Translations under genes and position numbers: made by a program
NCBI GenBank assembly: GCA_034440635.1
Contig: JAOTON010001079.1
Span: 124,001-188,000, forward strand
Length of the DNA: 64,000 bases
Origin: Lepas anatifera
Taxonomy: Eukaryota; Arthropoda; Thecostraca; Lepadidae
Reading direction: 5' to 3'
The notes under the pieces: generated by a model
Told to the model about the DNA's origin: nothing
What the model saw: the letters and a program-made list of their open reading frames with translations, nothing else
Database searches by the model: none
Shown here: in pieces, positions 27,496 through 41,000 of the stretch
How positions within the stretch are numbered: position 1 is the first letter of the stretch
Layout of the letters: each line of letters begins with the position of its first letter

Positions 27496-30400
27496 CTGCA
27501 TGAGGGGTAAGAGGCAGAGTCAGTCAGAGTCAGGGTCAAAGTCAGAGAACCAGGGTCAGAAAGTCAGACAGTCAATGTCAGAGTCAGCAAGTCAGAGAAT
27601 CAAGGCCAACGCCAGCTTTAGAGTCATATACTCGTAACCAGAGCCAGAGTCAGAGTCATATACTCAGAACAAAAGTCAGGGCCAGTGTCAGAGCCAGAGA
27701 GTCAGATCCAATGTCAGAGCCAGAGAGTCAGCCAGAGACGGCCTGGGACACGCTACAAAATGATGTTCAGGAGCCATAGGCGGATCCAGGGGGCAAGGGG
27801 GAGCACGAGCCCCTTACACATGTGAACCCTCCGATCAATCCTCTCGGCTCCCCCTGAAAGGTCGATGGCGCCCCCATGAAATGTCGCTTCCCACCCCCCC
27901 TTGGATGTGAAAATCGGCGCCCACCGATAGGATTTTGCACCCATCTGATGGGTTTGCCGGTCAAAAGTGGTGCCCCCCTGGGAAGGTGCCCCCTCCGATC
28001 GGCAATCCTGGATCCGCCTATGTCAGGAGCGGTACCTTCATAGCAATAATAAAATGCAATTATATTGAAGTTATTACCGAGCGGATGCCAAGCGTTGGCA
28101 AGGTATTCCTCTCAGAACAAATTTAAGTAATAACGCTACGAATAAGGGTCATAGATCAATGAAATTGTCGGAGACGGGCAGTCCTCTCCTCCAGTACTAG
28201 TGAACTCTACATATGGTAGCGATTTCTACAGCAAAAAAGTAGCGGAGCAGCAGTTAGTGGACTCAAAAGAATTGAAATCCACTAACGATACCGTCAGCCT
28301 GCAAAAGACGGCAAAAAGATGAATATCGATATAAATTTTCCCCGTCGAAAAACAAAGGGGGATTGAATGTACGCTTTTCTCGTGTGATTTTGTGTTCATA
28401 TGTTACAATAACTTGTTAATTTGTTGAGTAATACTCAGATCCAAAGTAAAGTAGCGGGAAGCAGTTTCGCGGTTTTGAAAAATCGGTAGCGGTTTCAGCT
28501 AGAATATACCGGAGGTAGCGAAAGCGGTTTAAACAAATTCGGTGAGGGCGCCCACTTCTGGAAATTGATACCATCAGGAAGCTGCATCATTTTGTGTCAT
28601 CATTTATGTATCATTTATGTCATCAACATCATTATCATTTAGAAACTTTATTTTAGGATCAGCATCTCAGCATATAAACAACAAATTCTGTCAAAATCGC
28701 CCACTTCCTGCTGGGCATCATCATTTTATGTACTACATCCTCAAGCGTGGCCTTTACGCTAAATGCTAGGGATGGGCGTTTCCAGGAGACCTTGCAACAC
28801 CCCCTGAAGCAGGATTTTGGAGAGCTTCGGTGTTTGAAAAACGAAAACTGTGCGTCAGGAATGTGACACATCCTGTAAGCTCAGTGAGCATAGAGGAAAA
28901 CGCTCTACATTTCTGAAGTTCACTCGCTGTAGTAAAGGATTATTAAGCCGGATTATTAGCCCATTTGGAAAGTTTCTGAAGTTTCTGGATAATGTCAAAA
29001 TTTAAATAATTATTTTCTCGTTTTTCACTATCGTGTCCCAGGTAGACTGGTCGTAAGAAAGTCTTCAATTTACCCCGGCTAGACTTATTGTACGATCTAG
29101 TCACGCTTATGTTGCGGAAAGCCGATGAGCTCTCAAACAACATTTAAGTAAACCTCCACTCAGTGCTGTATCCAGGCCAATGGTTGGGGGGGGGGGCACC
29201 ACGGGGAAAATAGTGGAAAATCTCTCACTTCCCGGCCTCAGCTGATGGAATGTATCGTGGCGGCACACCTCCTTTCGTTTATGCTAAAGACTTTGCAGTT
29301 AGCTGACTATATATTGTGCAGATATTGGCCGGACTCAGCAATTGCTTTGGCAATTGCTTTGGGTCGAATCAGTGGCAGATACAAGAAGGGGGCTAGGGGC
29401 TCAAGCCCCCTCAATGTCAAGAGTGCCTATAGTAAAAACATAGCCGGAGCGTAATCCGAAACAATGGCGGGGGAGGCTCGAGCCCCTTAGCCCCCCAAGT
29501 TAAGTCCTTGATCCGCCACTGGGTTAAGTTCAAGGTGATCGGAGACGGTGGAAGAAGTTTGTGGTGAATAGAGTGACTAACTGCAATGCCTATCGTGTCC
29601 TTCCGAATGGTCACGCTGTCGTAATGAGGAGGAGAAGGTCTTAAAGGGAATGTGGCACCTTCACAACGTGGTTTTAACTGAGATAGCCAAATTGTAAAGC
29701 AGGTCGGAAAACCCGGTACTCCATATTTCATTTGTCTTGGAACTCGATATTTCCGAAGAAAAAAGCTAAAACCTACCTGACACCAGCCCCCCCATCAGCC
29801 CGTCGCCGGGCGGCCATTGTTGTGAGCTGCTGGTGTGACGACATATGCTGACGTCACGATGAGCATCAGCCAATCGAAGCCCTTGAAGCGTTTCAAGTAT
29901 GGTAGTGGTTGCCAGATCGTGGCATCATCCACAGGCTGATATTTATTTCTTTTTCTAGAGGAGTATTTTTAAAAAAATTTTTTCATTTTTCAGAGAAATC
30001 ATGAGTGGTTTCATTATTTTTGACTAAAAGTACGCCTAATTTCACTAAAATCCAGCATCCGACCAAGGTGGCACATTACCTTTAATGCGGATATAATGTA
30101 ATGTAATGTGGATGACAGGTCCTAGCGTCTGTCTGAATGTGACACAGGCCCTTCAAATAGGCGTAAGGAGACCTTCCAACTAGGGGAGAGGGTGGTAAGA
30201 CGGGCATGGTAGTTAAGATGGGCACAGGCTCTGTGGACCAAACCAGCAATGGTATCGATATCCCATTACTTGCATAAGTGTGTGTTTGGGTGCCTGATCA
30301 TGAGCCAAAAAAACGAATTCCTAACCTTTATCGTTTTTGAAAAAATTTGGAAAAACAATATTGATGACTCAATGTACCATTGTTAGTAGTTTTGTTTCTA

Positions 30401-31710
30401 GCGTTCTGTCAGTGTCTGTTCATATTTTGAAAGTCAAATATGCAAAATCTGTCAGGGGAGAGCGTTAGCATGCATTAGGTGATTGAAGTTTCATATTATC
30501 CTTGCATGATGATCGCCAACAATGAAATTTTCTAGAATATTGATATGGGGCAAGACGGTCACGAAAGGAAATATTACATTACCATAAATTATATAATATT
30601 TGTCGCTGCTGTTATTACATGAATAAAAGGAATCAGTCCCAGAAGGTCCTGCAAACTGGATTAGGAGCTGTAAATTATTGATTGTTTGAATCCACTGAAA
30701 AAATCATTATTTTATGGAATTTCCGCAAAATAATTGTCTGCCGGCGGTGTTATCGAAACAATGCCTTGCAAAATGTTTCAGACCTCATTTTTGCTCCATA
30801 TGGTATGGTTTTTGTCAAAAATTTCTAGCATATGATTAACTATTTTCAAAAGCCCGTCTTACCCCACCTATTGGGGTAAGACGGAGTCGGAAACGTCGCA
30901 ATGGATCCTAGTATGTTTAAGCGCAGGGACAAATAAATGTTTGCTGAAGCTACAAGCGAAATTTCATCACCGTTATATGAAAAGTGAGTGAGACACACAG
31001 TCTCAAACACAACTATGCCCGTCTTACCACCCTCTCCCCTTCCTCTTCACTATACTGGCAGCGAATGAAGCACGCCCCGAACCCCTGTTTTATTTGCCCG
31101 ATGGGAATCGTTTTCAAACGCCATTCATGCAGTGGGTTGGATACAAAGATTTATTGTTGATAGGTTCTGGAGTGCTGAGGCGAGGAGCAAGCTTATAAGC
31201 TGACAATGTGTATACTGGTCTGTCTCCTCGAATCCTGGATGTAAAATGCACTTTGATAATATATTCGGCCATAGCCCTTCATTAGAATCAGGTAGGTCAA
31301 ATCACCAACTCTCAGTCAGAGTATAGCCAGACCTCGAATTGAGCTTCATATAAATGCCTCTTAGAATGAATTTGTAAAAATTGGATGTCATGACAATATC
31401 AATCTGGGTCACTCTAACCTAAGGAATAAGTCCACAATGCAGCACAACTAGACCAGTAGTTATGTGAGACTTTTCATTTATTTCAGTCAAACACTGTCTA
31501 TTCTTAATGATAACAAATTCGCTTAAATAGTTTAAGTGGTCATTTATAGCTTATTATCATTAATATTTATTCTTTCTTGCTGACTGCAGCTAAAATACTA
31601 ATAATTACTTATCTAGCACCAGTCCATGTAATCCTTGATCGGTACAATGATTGTAAACTTTCTCATTTATTTCAGCCTGATGCTATCCTTTATTAGATAT
31701 GCTAAATATT

Positions 31711-31775
<65 letters not shown>

Positions 31776-31871
31776 ACAATGATGTTTAGGCGAATTTCAA
31801 AAACTAAATTTATAAAAACATTATATTGTACCACATAAACGCGTTTCGTATTCACTTCATCAGTATGCAGC

Positions 31872-31936
<65 letters not shown>

Positions 31937-31965
31937 TTTATTTTTATTATTTTATATATATATTT

Positions 31966-32029
<64 letters not shown>

Positions 32030-35000
32030 GTGTGTGCGTGTGTGTGTATATATAAGCATGTATTTAGTCAAATATATCATGCAGTTATTTAAGTGTATTT
32101 CACATCCAGGATTCGAAGATACCAGTATACACCTTGTCAAACATAGTTACCTAGCAGGTCGAGACCGTAAAAATCCAGACCTCACTCATTGTGTTGGGTT
32201 TGAGGGTCAGATCCTCTATCGATGATTGACGTTGCCCGATCCCACCATTCATACAAGGCCCGTCAGATGCAGCTACCGAAGTCGGAGGACATGTGCGCTG
32301 TCATGGTTTATTTTCACAGAAGCCACCGCAGCGTTTTTCTCCCCACAAACACATGTGGAAATTGACTTGAGGGTAGCGATCAATGCACACCGCTCCTCTT
32401 CCTAAGCCAACCTTTCCAGGCTGTTAAATACAAATTTTACCCAATCAACAAAAACAAAACTATACTTAATCAACCAACTACTATAATCAAATAAAAATTA
32501 CGTTTCAAGGCCATCACACATTCACGTGACATTCCAGTATCAACCATGCGTGAAGCGTAAAAAATCGGTGGGTACAGCAGCGCCACCAGAATCTTGTATA
32601 ACCTATACAATCACCACACGCAAAAGCAAAAGTTCCAACATCCTTCAATCAAAGCTTTGAACTCCGGCGGAACATATCTAAACCAGACAGTACATAGGTA
32701 TGGTTACCTATGTGTTGGTTCAGAGAAATCATAGAAACGTAGGTGGAATGTCAAAACACTCATTCATTTCATCCCCAGCATCGGTACACTGAAACCACGT
32801 GACTTGTCACAGCAGCACACCTCCGGCTATCGAGAGCCCAAATTCTGGGCCTGAGTAAAACCACGTGACTTAATGCTGCAGTGCACCTGCGATTACCAAA
32901 CGCCCAAGTTTTGTGCCTACGTGAAACCAAATGACTTGACGCTGTATTGTGCTTCCTGCTAAGGCATGTCCACGTTCTGTGCCTCTGTGACGTCAGTGGC
33001 GGTGGTCGTCGATTCCGGGCCCGGACTCTGTACTTCGCGCGCCATGGAAGGACAGCGGCCCTGTCCATTGCCGCCTGCCCGGCTGATAAGCTCACCCCAG
33101 CTGATCCGATCCTTGGGTTTGGTGGGTATGATCCGGCGTACCTGCTCGCCGCTGAGGTTGTGGGAAACCTCCATGTGCCGCCTCAGGTCAGCCACGATAC
33201 TGCACACTTTGGCACAGATTGGACATGTGGTGAGGCCCTGATGCTTCTTCTTGTGGTGGTACAACGACTCTCGGTGTTTGTAGGAGCTGCCACAAATGTC
33301 ACACACGTTCCTGCCGCCACCTCCTGCGGGCGGACAACAACTACAGTTACTGGACAGAGGTCACACACGTCCTGCCGCAGCCTCCTGCAGAAGGGAAACA
33401 TCTACAGTTACTGGACACATGTCACACACGTTGCTGCCGGCGCCTCCTGTGGGTGGGCAACACGAAATCAGACGAGCTCGCCGAAAACACTGACAAAGGA
33501 ATACGAACATTGTGATCATGGATATTGTCAAGGCATTTGATAATATGAATTCTTGCCTATCAATTGTTTTCATATTATCACACAATCTTGAACACTGCGA
33601 TGCATGAGTAAAATTCAGTGCACGGCTTTCCAGCTTTCTTAGGAAAAGGAACCAGTCAGTGGTTGTCAACGGTGCCAGATTTGAATTTATTTCGACAGTC
33701 TGGAGCCCCTCATGGAAGTGATTAGAATCTCCTCTTTTTCTTGATTCACATGAATGACCTTCCGAATGACTTAAAAGCACACACATTTTTCACCGACGAC
33801 CCCGCAATTTAAAGTGGGATAACGAGAGGCACAGCTCAGCCAATCATCCAACAAGACCTCAAAGAGCTTGTGCTATGGAGTCCAAGTGGGATAGAAATTT
33901 CGTCCACGGCAATGCTCCTCACTTCAGGCAGCTCGAGGCAAGGAACACTTGCAATATCTGATATCACAATGGAGATTGGAACGCCAAATACTTTGCGTGT
34001 TGCCTTTAGCAAAAACAGCAGGTAAAATGAGCACACCGAGAATATTTGTTTTAAGGTGAGCAAATATATTGTTTTTTTAGTTGTTCCGGAATAATCCACA
34101 ACATAAATCTAAAAATCAGCTCCCGCAAAATCAAAGTGGCAAGATACTGCGCACAAGGCATATGCAAGAACCATTCCTGAATGTGTGCTGCCTGGAACAT
34201 CCATAAAAATACGCATTGGGCGGCCGGAAAATTTAAAAAAATGGTGAACTCACAGCAATATTCAAGTGCTAGAATGGGTATCCCTAGAAAAACGACGTTT
34301 ACAAGGCGCGGCTTACGGCGCTTTATGATATAAAACGTGATAGATGCAGAATGCATGAAATTTTAACTTGGACCGCTCCCGCCAGATGACAACGAGGACA
34401 AAATCAACTAATGGTACCACGGTACAGGATGGAGCACCATCTTCCATCGTTTCTCACTGAAAACGACCAGAGATTGGAGCAACCTGCCTGATGAGCATGT
34501 GAAAGCCGCCCCGCTCGGGTCATTTGTGACTCTTCTATATTGTGACTTTGTAATGTAGATATTTCACCAAAGCTGGATCTTTTGTTTTGTGATCAAGAGC
34601 CAGAGAACGTTTAAGAAAAAATATATTCATCAAATACACATCATGCATAAAGGTAGTGAATAATTTCACCGAGAAACATCTGATTAATAAAATATACAGT
34701 GAGGCATATGCTAATATCGCAGCAAAATCTGCATAAACCCAGATAACTAGACTCCCTTTCCACTGCCCTAAAAGAACAATGATTTTGCTTCTCGTGCCAC
34801 GGGCTGCTGGCGTGGCTGGTGGGGAAGTAGGACAACTCATGAGTTTAACCTGTATGAAGAAAAACATTCTCGTTCGGTGACTTTCACATGATTGGAGGAA
34901 AGAAGAACAGTTCCACCAATAATAACACTCGCCGCTGCAAGATCTCCACAGAACGTTTCACAACGACTACTAGATTCAATATATACACTCTGGTTGGTCA

Positions 35001-38000
35001 AATTCGTATTACAATCATGAATTGCACAGCCACGGCATAGCTGTTGACATCGTGATAATCTGGCAGTGAGAAAATACGCCATTATTAGTATTGGCACCCA
35101 AGGCCATTTGTGCGGGGCGTCAATTACATCGGAACATATATGAAATACTAAAGGCCGCACATAACAGAGGATTTCAAGGGCGGAGGCACATTGGTACACC
35201 TGACCTCTTGCCGTGTCTGCACCTATAGTTGCGTTTTCTTCTTGTCCACGGGAAGGAGAGCGTGCGTGCCCTAAACAAGTCCGCATGATTTCAATACATA
35301 GGCAACTAAACTAGCATATTTGAGAGCAAAACCAGTGCTCTTGCCAGTCTAAGTTTGAGAGGCAAAATATCTATGCGACAAAACCCAGCAGGAAATTAGA
35401 CTTTGCGAACCTCGGATTAACCTTGGCACCTCCTTGCCTATCCCTAGTCCACTAACACCGCCTCGCCACTAACCCCATTTTTGCTCTACTAACACAGACC
35501 ACGAACATGCCCTCGTAACCACTTTTCTCCCTCTCCTTTTGCTGACCGCTGGTTCGGGCGGTAGCGGAGTCAGTGTTGAGGAGTGCGGCGGGGCCCGCAG
35601 CGCTGACGGGGCGAAGCCGGGTGTCTTTGCTCCACTGTAGGTCCACTGGGCGAGCCATGACGCTGGCCTCCGCCGCACTACCAAAGCCTGCCGAGTTCGG
35701 GCGACGGGGGAGCCGGCGCGGAGACGTGCGACTACGGCGGTGTCTGCGGCGCAGCAGGGGTGCAGTCGGGTGCCTTTGCTCCGTCTTTGCTCCGGGTTCC
35801 TCAGCTGAGTCTGCTGAATAAGAAGGTGGCACGTGGCTGCGTGAGGCGGATGTGAATGGTGGCCGGGCGCCGAGCCGGCCGGCGGCTGGGCTGGTCAGGG
35901 GTGGACATGAGATACTTCTCTAGAATTCTGGGGGTTTTGAAGGTTTCATTTCTGGTCCTGACAGTTTTTTGGCAGCAAAATTTAACATGTAATTCCAATG
36001 GGACTGTTTGCAGGGGTTTGGGGCACGGGCCAGTGGGAAAATTTAAGTGGTGCTTAAGGGTATATTTTTATTTTTGGTATGGAAAATTGGTCAGGCTATC
36101 TTCTGGGTGCAGTTTTTAGTCCCTGGCATGCTTTTATAACAAGGAAAAGCCTCAATGAATTTCGTGCTAATTCCTTCAGAATTTGTTTCGAACGTTTCGC
36201 TGAACCATCAAATGCGTATTTTACCTTTGCTACGAGAATCAAAGTTATCTTGAACAGAACCCTCCAAAATACTACCATATCCTCAACATGCTGCCAAATC
36301 AGGCAGTCAGCTGGCTGTCATGTCCGAACCGTATCTATAGGAACCGTGGGGCTGGTGACGAGCAGAGTTGCAGCGGTTTCTCTGGCGGGCGATCGTGGGG
36401 GCGCTGATACCGGTGTCAGTTCTCCAATTGGCGGTCAACATAGCTCAGCAGCTATGTATACCTATTGCAAGGGAAGCACTGCATATTAAAGCACATTCGC
36501 ACGTTTCGTGAGAATTAACTTTCGGTTCCATGAAAGTGTACCGTAATATCTAAAAGGCCCTATCTACCTTGCATTACATCAAACGCCATATCGATTGGCA
36601 GGTCCAGGAGCAACTTTTGAAGGGTGCCAAACCAACGTTTGGGGGGGCTAAATCGAGAAAATCGCAAAACATAGTATCTGTAAATAAAAAACGGTCAAAA
36701 TTAGATCCTTTGGGGGCCAAAATATACTACTTTAGGCTTTGGTGGGGGACACGGCCCTTTTGGCCCCTACTTGGATCCGCCAGTGACCAAATTGTAAGGT
36801 TGTTGGTGTTAGCCAAAATTAGAGAGGGATTTCAAAGCGCCGTTTAATAAGCGCAGTGACGGGGAGCGAGCACCCGCCCGCCCCGCGGATTTTTTGGAGA
36901 TAGCATAAAAACAGCCGCGCGTAGTTCTGCTGTACTTGGCATACCTTTTCTCTGACCATTGCTAAAAATGTTGTCGAAATTTCAAGTTTAGGTCATCTCA
37001 GGTCAGGTCACCAGCACAGGACAAGTGACCTGACCTAAAAAAATTAAAATAGCATAAGTCAGAACAAGGTAAACTTATCCGATTTCAACTCATCACATAA
37101 TGGGCCCACCGAGTTCTCTAAAATATGTTTCGGTATTTTTATATCGATGACCTTAGGCCAGGTACGAGCCATGATCTCTCCATTGGAAATAAGTGTGAGA
37201 AATTGTTTTAACGGAATAACTTAGCAATGGATGGTGATAGAACGTTTATTTTTACTTCATTAGATTGACCTGTCTTTGGTTCTAATGATATGCATTTTGG
37301 CCTTAATTGACCTTGACTTGACATCAGGTCAGGTCAAATGCCACATTTGACCTGATGTGACATAGCAAGTTATATATCATCCGATTCGGCTTGTTGCGAG
37401 GATTCCAATGGTCTAAATTGTTTTGCTCTATGTTTATTTGTTCACATGTAATGACCGAAAACCTTCATTTACATGCTACCCCTATGACGGAATGTCTTGA
37501 CCCCTAGTGACCTTAAATGTGACCTGACAAAAATGGTTCAAATATTTTCGATAGAGAAGTGGATGGGCTACCCATTGCCGTTTACCTTTTTCGCTATCTA
37601 GCGTGGTTCTCGAGATCTTAGGGGGCGGGTCCCGCTCCCCGTCAAGCAAGGTGGCTCAGACTCCCGTCAATGCGCGTGTTGCTGCATATTGTTGCAATTG
37701 TATTAACGTGCCCGTCCTTTTGTACAAACATTGCATGGATGACGCTTCTATATGCAAAACGGCATGGGTTAACGGGAATGTGCTTTATAGCGTGATTTTA
37801 ACTGAGATAGCCAAGTTGCACAGGATGTCGGAAAACCGTGTACTCAATATATCATTTGCGTTGAAACTCGAAATTTCCGTAAAGAAAAGCTAAAAACAAC
37901 ATGAAATGTACCCCAAATTTACCCAAGCCAGCCGGCCACATTTTTCAGCTGTTGGTGTGACGACATGCTGACGTCACGGTGAATAAAATCAGCCAATTGA

Positions 38001-41000
38001 AACCCTTGAAGCATATTGAATATGGAAGCAGTTGCCAGATTATGACGTCATCCACAGGCAGAGGTTTATTTTTTACTCTAGAGGAGCATTTACAAAAAAC
38101 CAGAATGTTGAGCTTATTGTGCATGTTACAGAGAAATCTTGCACGTTTTCATGATTTTCGGCTAAAAATACCCCTAATTACACTAAATTCTGGAACTCGA
38201 CCAAGGTGCCACATCCCCTTAAATCTATTAAGTCAAATTATGTGAGGAACGAGAAGAAGCGGCTCTCTAGCCAAGACGAAGCGGTTTATTCGACCTAAGC
38301 TGTCTATATACCAGATTAACTTATTAGGCGCTATTATGGGTGGAAAGCGTGCATGCCTATTGCGCGATATATTGTCTGCGTGTGTTGGCATTGCGCTATT
38401 TGCCCATTGTCTTGAGTCTAGTCTAGTGCTTAAAAAGGAACCATATCCGGCCCCGATGGTGAATACCGATAGTTGACCGAGTATGTGTAGTGTTCTGAAG
38501 GATTATAATTTAGTGTTGTTCCTTCAATTTAGAGTTTGAGTAGCACTTGGCGCCAGATTCAATTGTGGCGTTTTTGTGACTTTCATATTTGGCGCCTTTT
38601 TGCGATTGTGGCGCAACCCTTTCACTGCAAGCTGTTGTCAGATGTTTGCCTCTTTTGTTCAGTCAGTCTTGGCCTAGATTTCACCATGTGAATACATCAG
38701 AGCAAGTTGCTCCTTGGTTCTGCTGGAGATGGGACTGGAAGAGTTGGAGGCTTGAGCTGCAGACACTACATCAACATTTTTGGCGACCAGGAATTTGGAC
38801 TCTGCATTTAGCCTTAAGGTACGTCAGCATGGACGGCATTCAGCCACCATCAGCCTTTCTGCCAGTGGCAGGGAAACCTCGGGTACCCTGGCCAGCTTGG
38901 TATGCGGACTTCGAGGTCTATGCCATGGCAATTGGGTGGTCTGAGTGGTCTCAGGAGAGACAGCAAGCTCTGCTTCTCCATTGTGTGGGGCAGGAAGCCC
39001 GTAGGCTATACAGAGCTGAGTGCCCAGCTTCGGGGTAGCCCAACCCAAGCCAGAGGATGGGGAGGCAAGGGAGGTGGTAACGCTGCCTCAGCAGACCCGT
39101 GCAGTCTTTGAAAGACTCTTTGTAATTAAGAGTGACTTCATCACGGAGAGGATTCAATTCAGACGTTGTGTGCAAGGGAGTCAGACGTGTGTTCGCACTT
39201 ACCTGGCAAACTTGCGGGAGCGGAGTCAGAGGTGTGGCTTCGGGGTCCTGGAGGACGAGATGATAAGGGATCAATTCCTAGAGGGTTGCTATTCAGCTCG
39301 TCTACGGGAGAGGTTGTGTTCAGAGCAGAACCTAACCCTTTCTCGTCTCGAGGATCTAGCAGTGGCAGCAGATCTGGCAACGGAGCGACATTACACTGTG
39401 AGCAGCCAGCCAGTTCCTGACTTCTCGCAAGCTGTCTGCAAGGAAGTAGCTGCTACGTACAAGCCAAGGCCTTCAAAGAAGAACAGTCAAAGTAAAGCTT
39501 CAGAGGTGAGGACCTGCTTTTCATGTGGCCTCAAGGGACACAGTTCAGGGGACCAGAGATGCCCTGCCAGGGGCAAGGCTTGCAACCTATGCCATAAGCT
39601 TGGCCACTTTGCTAGGGCATGCAAGAGAGGTAGTGCCAGAGTGTCCACTGTTGAAGTCTCTACTGTGCAATCAAACTCGGATGCACCTAGTCCCATGATC
39701 CAAGTGAGGGTAGAAGGACAGCTTCTCGAGATGATGGCTGATACAGGTTCTCCAGTCAGCCTGCTTCCGCTGCACATTTACAAGGCTTGCCTAGCTCATT
39801 TGCCATTGCAAAGCTGTGATATCAAGCTGCATGGATATGGGGGCATATGCTTGATGTGCATGGTTTTGTGCATGCTACCATCACTACAGAAGGCAAATCT
39901 GCAAAAGCAGATCTGTACGTGATGAATGGAGGTACAGTTCCGCTGCTGGGGAGGGACCTTCAGCAAGGACTGATGATCACTGTGAAGAATGGCAGCATCG
40001 TGTGCGCTGTGTCTGACCTGTCCACAGCTGTGTTGCCAGAGATCCGTGGCTTTGTCCACAAGGTCAACATCAGGGAGGGTGTGACTCCAGTCCAGCAGAA
40101 GCTGAGGCCGCTACCGCATGCTGTCCGGACTGAAGTCGAGGAGCACCTGGAGGACCTGGAGAGGAAGGGCGTGATTGAGCGGATCGACTCTTCTCCGTGG
40201 ATCTCACCAATGGTGGTGACCAGGAGACGCACAGGTGGGATCAGAGTGTGCCTTGATCTAAAAGAGGTCAACAAGAATGTGATCCCAAGCAAACACCCCA
40301 TCCCTGATATGCAGGACATGTTGGACAGACTGCGAGGTGCTACCATGTTTACGACACTGGATATGAAGAGTGCGTTCAATCAGCTAGGCTTGCACAGAGA
40401 TTCCAGGAACCTCACTGCATTCATCGCACACAACGGCCTGTGGAGATACACAAGGTGTTGTTTTGGTCTGTCATCCATCCCGGCAGCCTTTCAGAAAGTA
40501 ATGGAGCAGATCCTGAATGGGCTGTCCGGGGTCCAAGTCTATCTTGATGATATTATCATCTTTGGGAAGACAGCAGGTGAGCATGACCACCATCTGCAGC
40601 AGGTTCTGACAAGGCTGAAGGCGCATCAGGTGACTCTCAACGAGGAGAAGTGTACCTTTCGCGCAACTTCGTTGGACTTCCTTGGCTTTACGGTAAGCCA
40701 AGCAGGGGTAGCCGTAAGTCAGGAGCGGGTGGGCGGCATGAAGGACATGAAGAGTCCTACCTCACAGAAGGAGCTCCACTCTGCTCTGGGCCTGTTCGGG
40801 TTCTACTCCAGGTTTGTGCCAGGGTATTCAACTCTGGTGGATCCTTTGCGAGCTGCTCTTAAGCAGGAGCACCTCCAATGGACAGAGCAGCTGGAGCAAA
40901 TCTTCAGGCAAGTGGTGACTAAGATCACTGAGAGCTCTGTCCTAGCCATGTATGATCCCGAGTTGCCTACTGTCGTGACTACAGACGCTTCAGATGTTGG

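Noticed and set aside
31635..32092. Tyr/Ile repeat proteins
   Set aside because: Translations of (TA)n microsatellites.
34837..35286. Novel Cys-rich membrane protein on the minus strand
   Set aside because: A single open frame with no family match, no supported splice sites and LINE debris next to it. Not distinguishable from chance.
39020..39922. Programmed frameshift between gag and pol
   Set aside because: Three shifts of the same kind, each at or beside a G run and one inside the integrase core, are not explained by a single programmed site. Sequencing error or indel is simpler.
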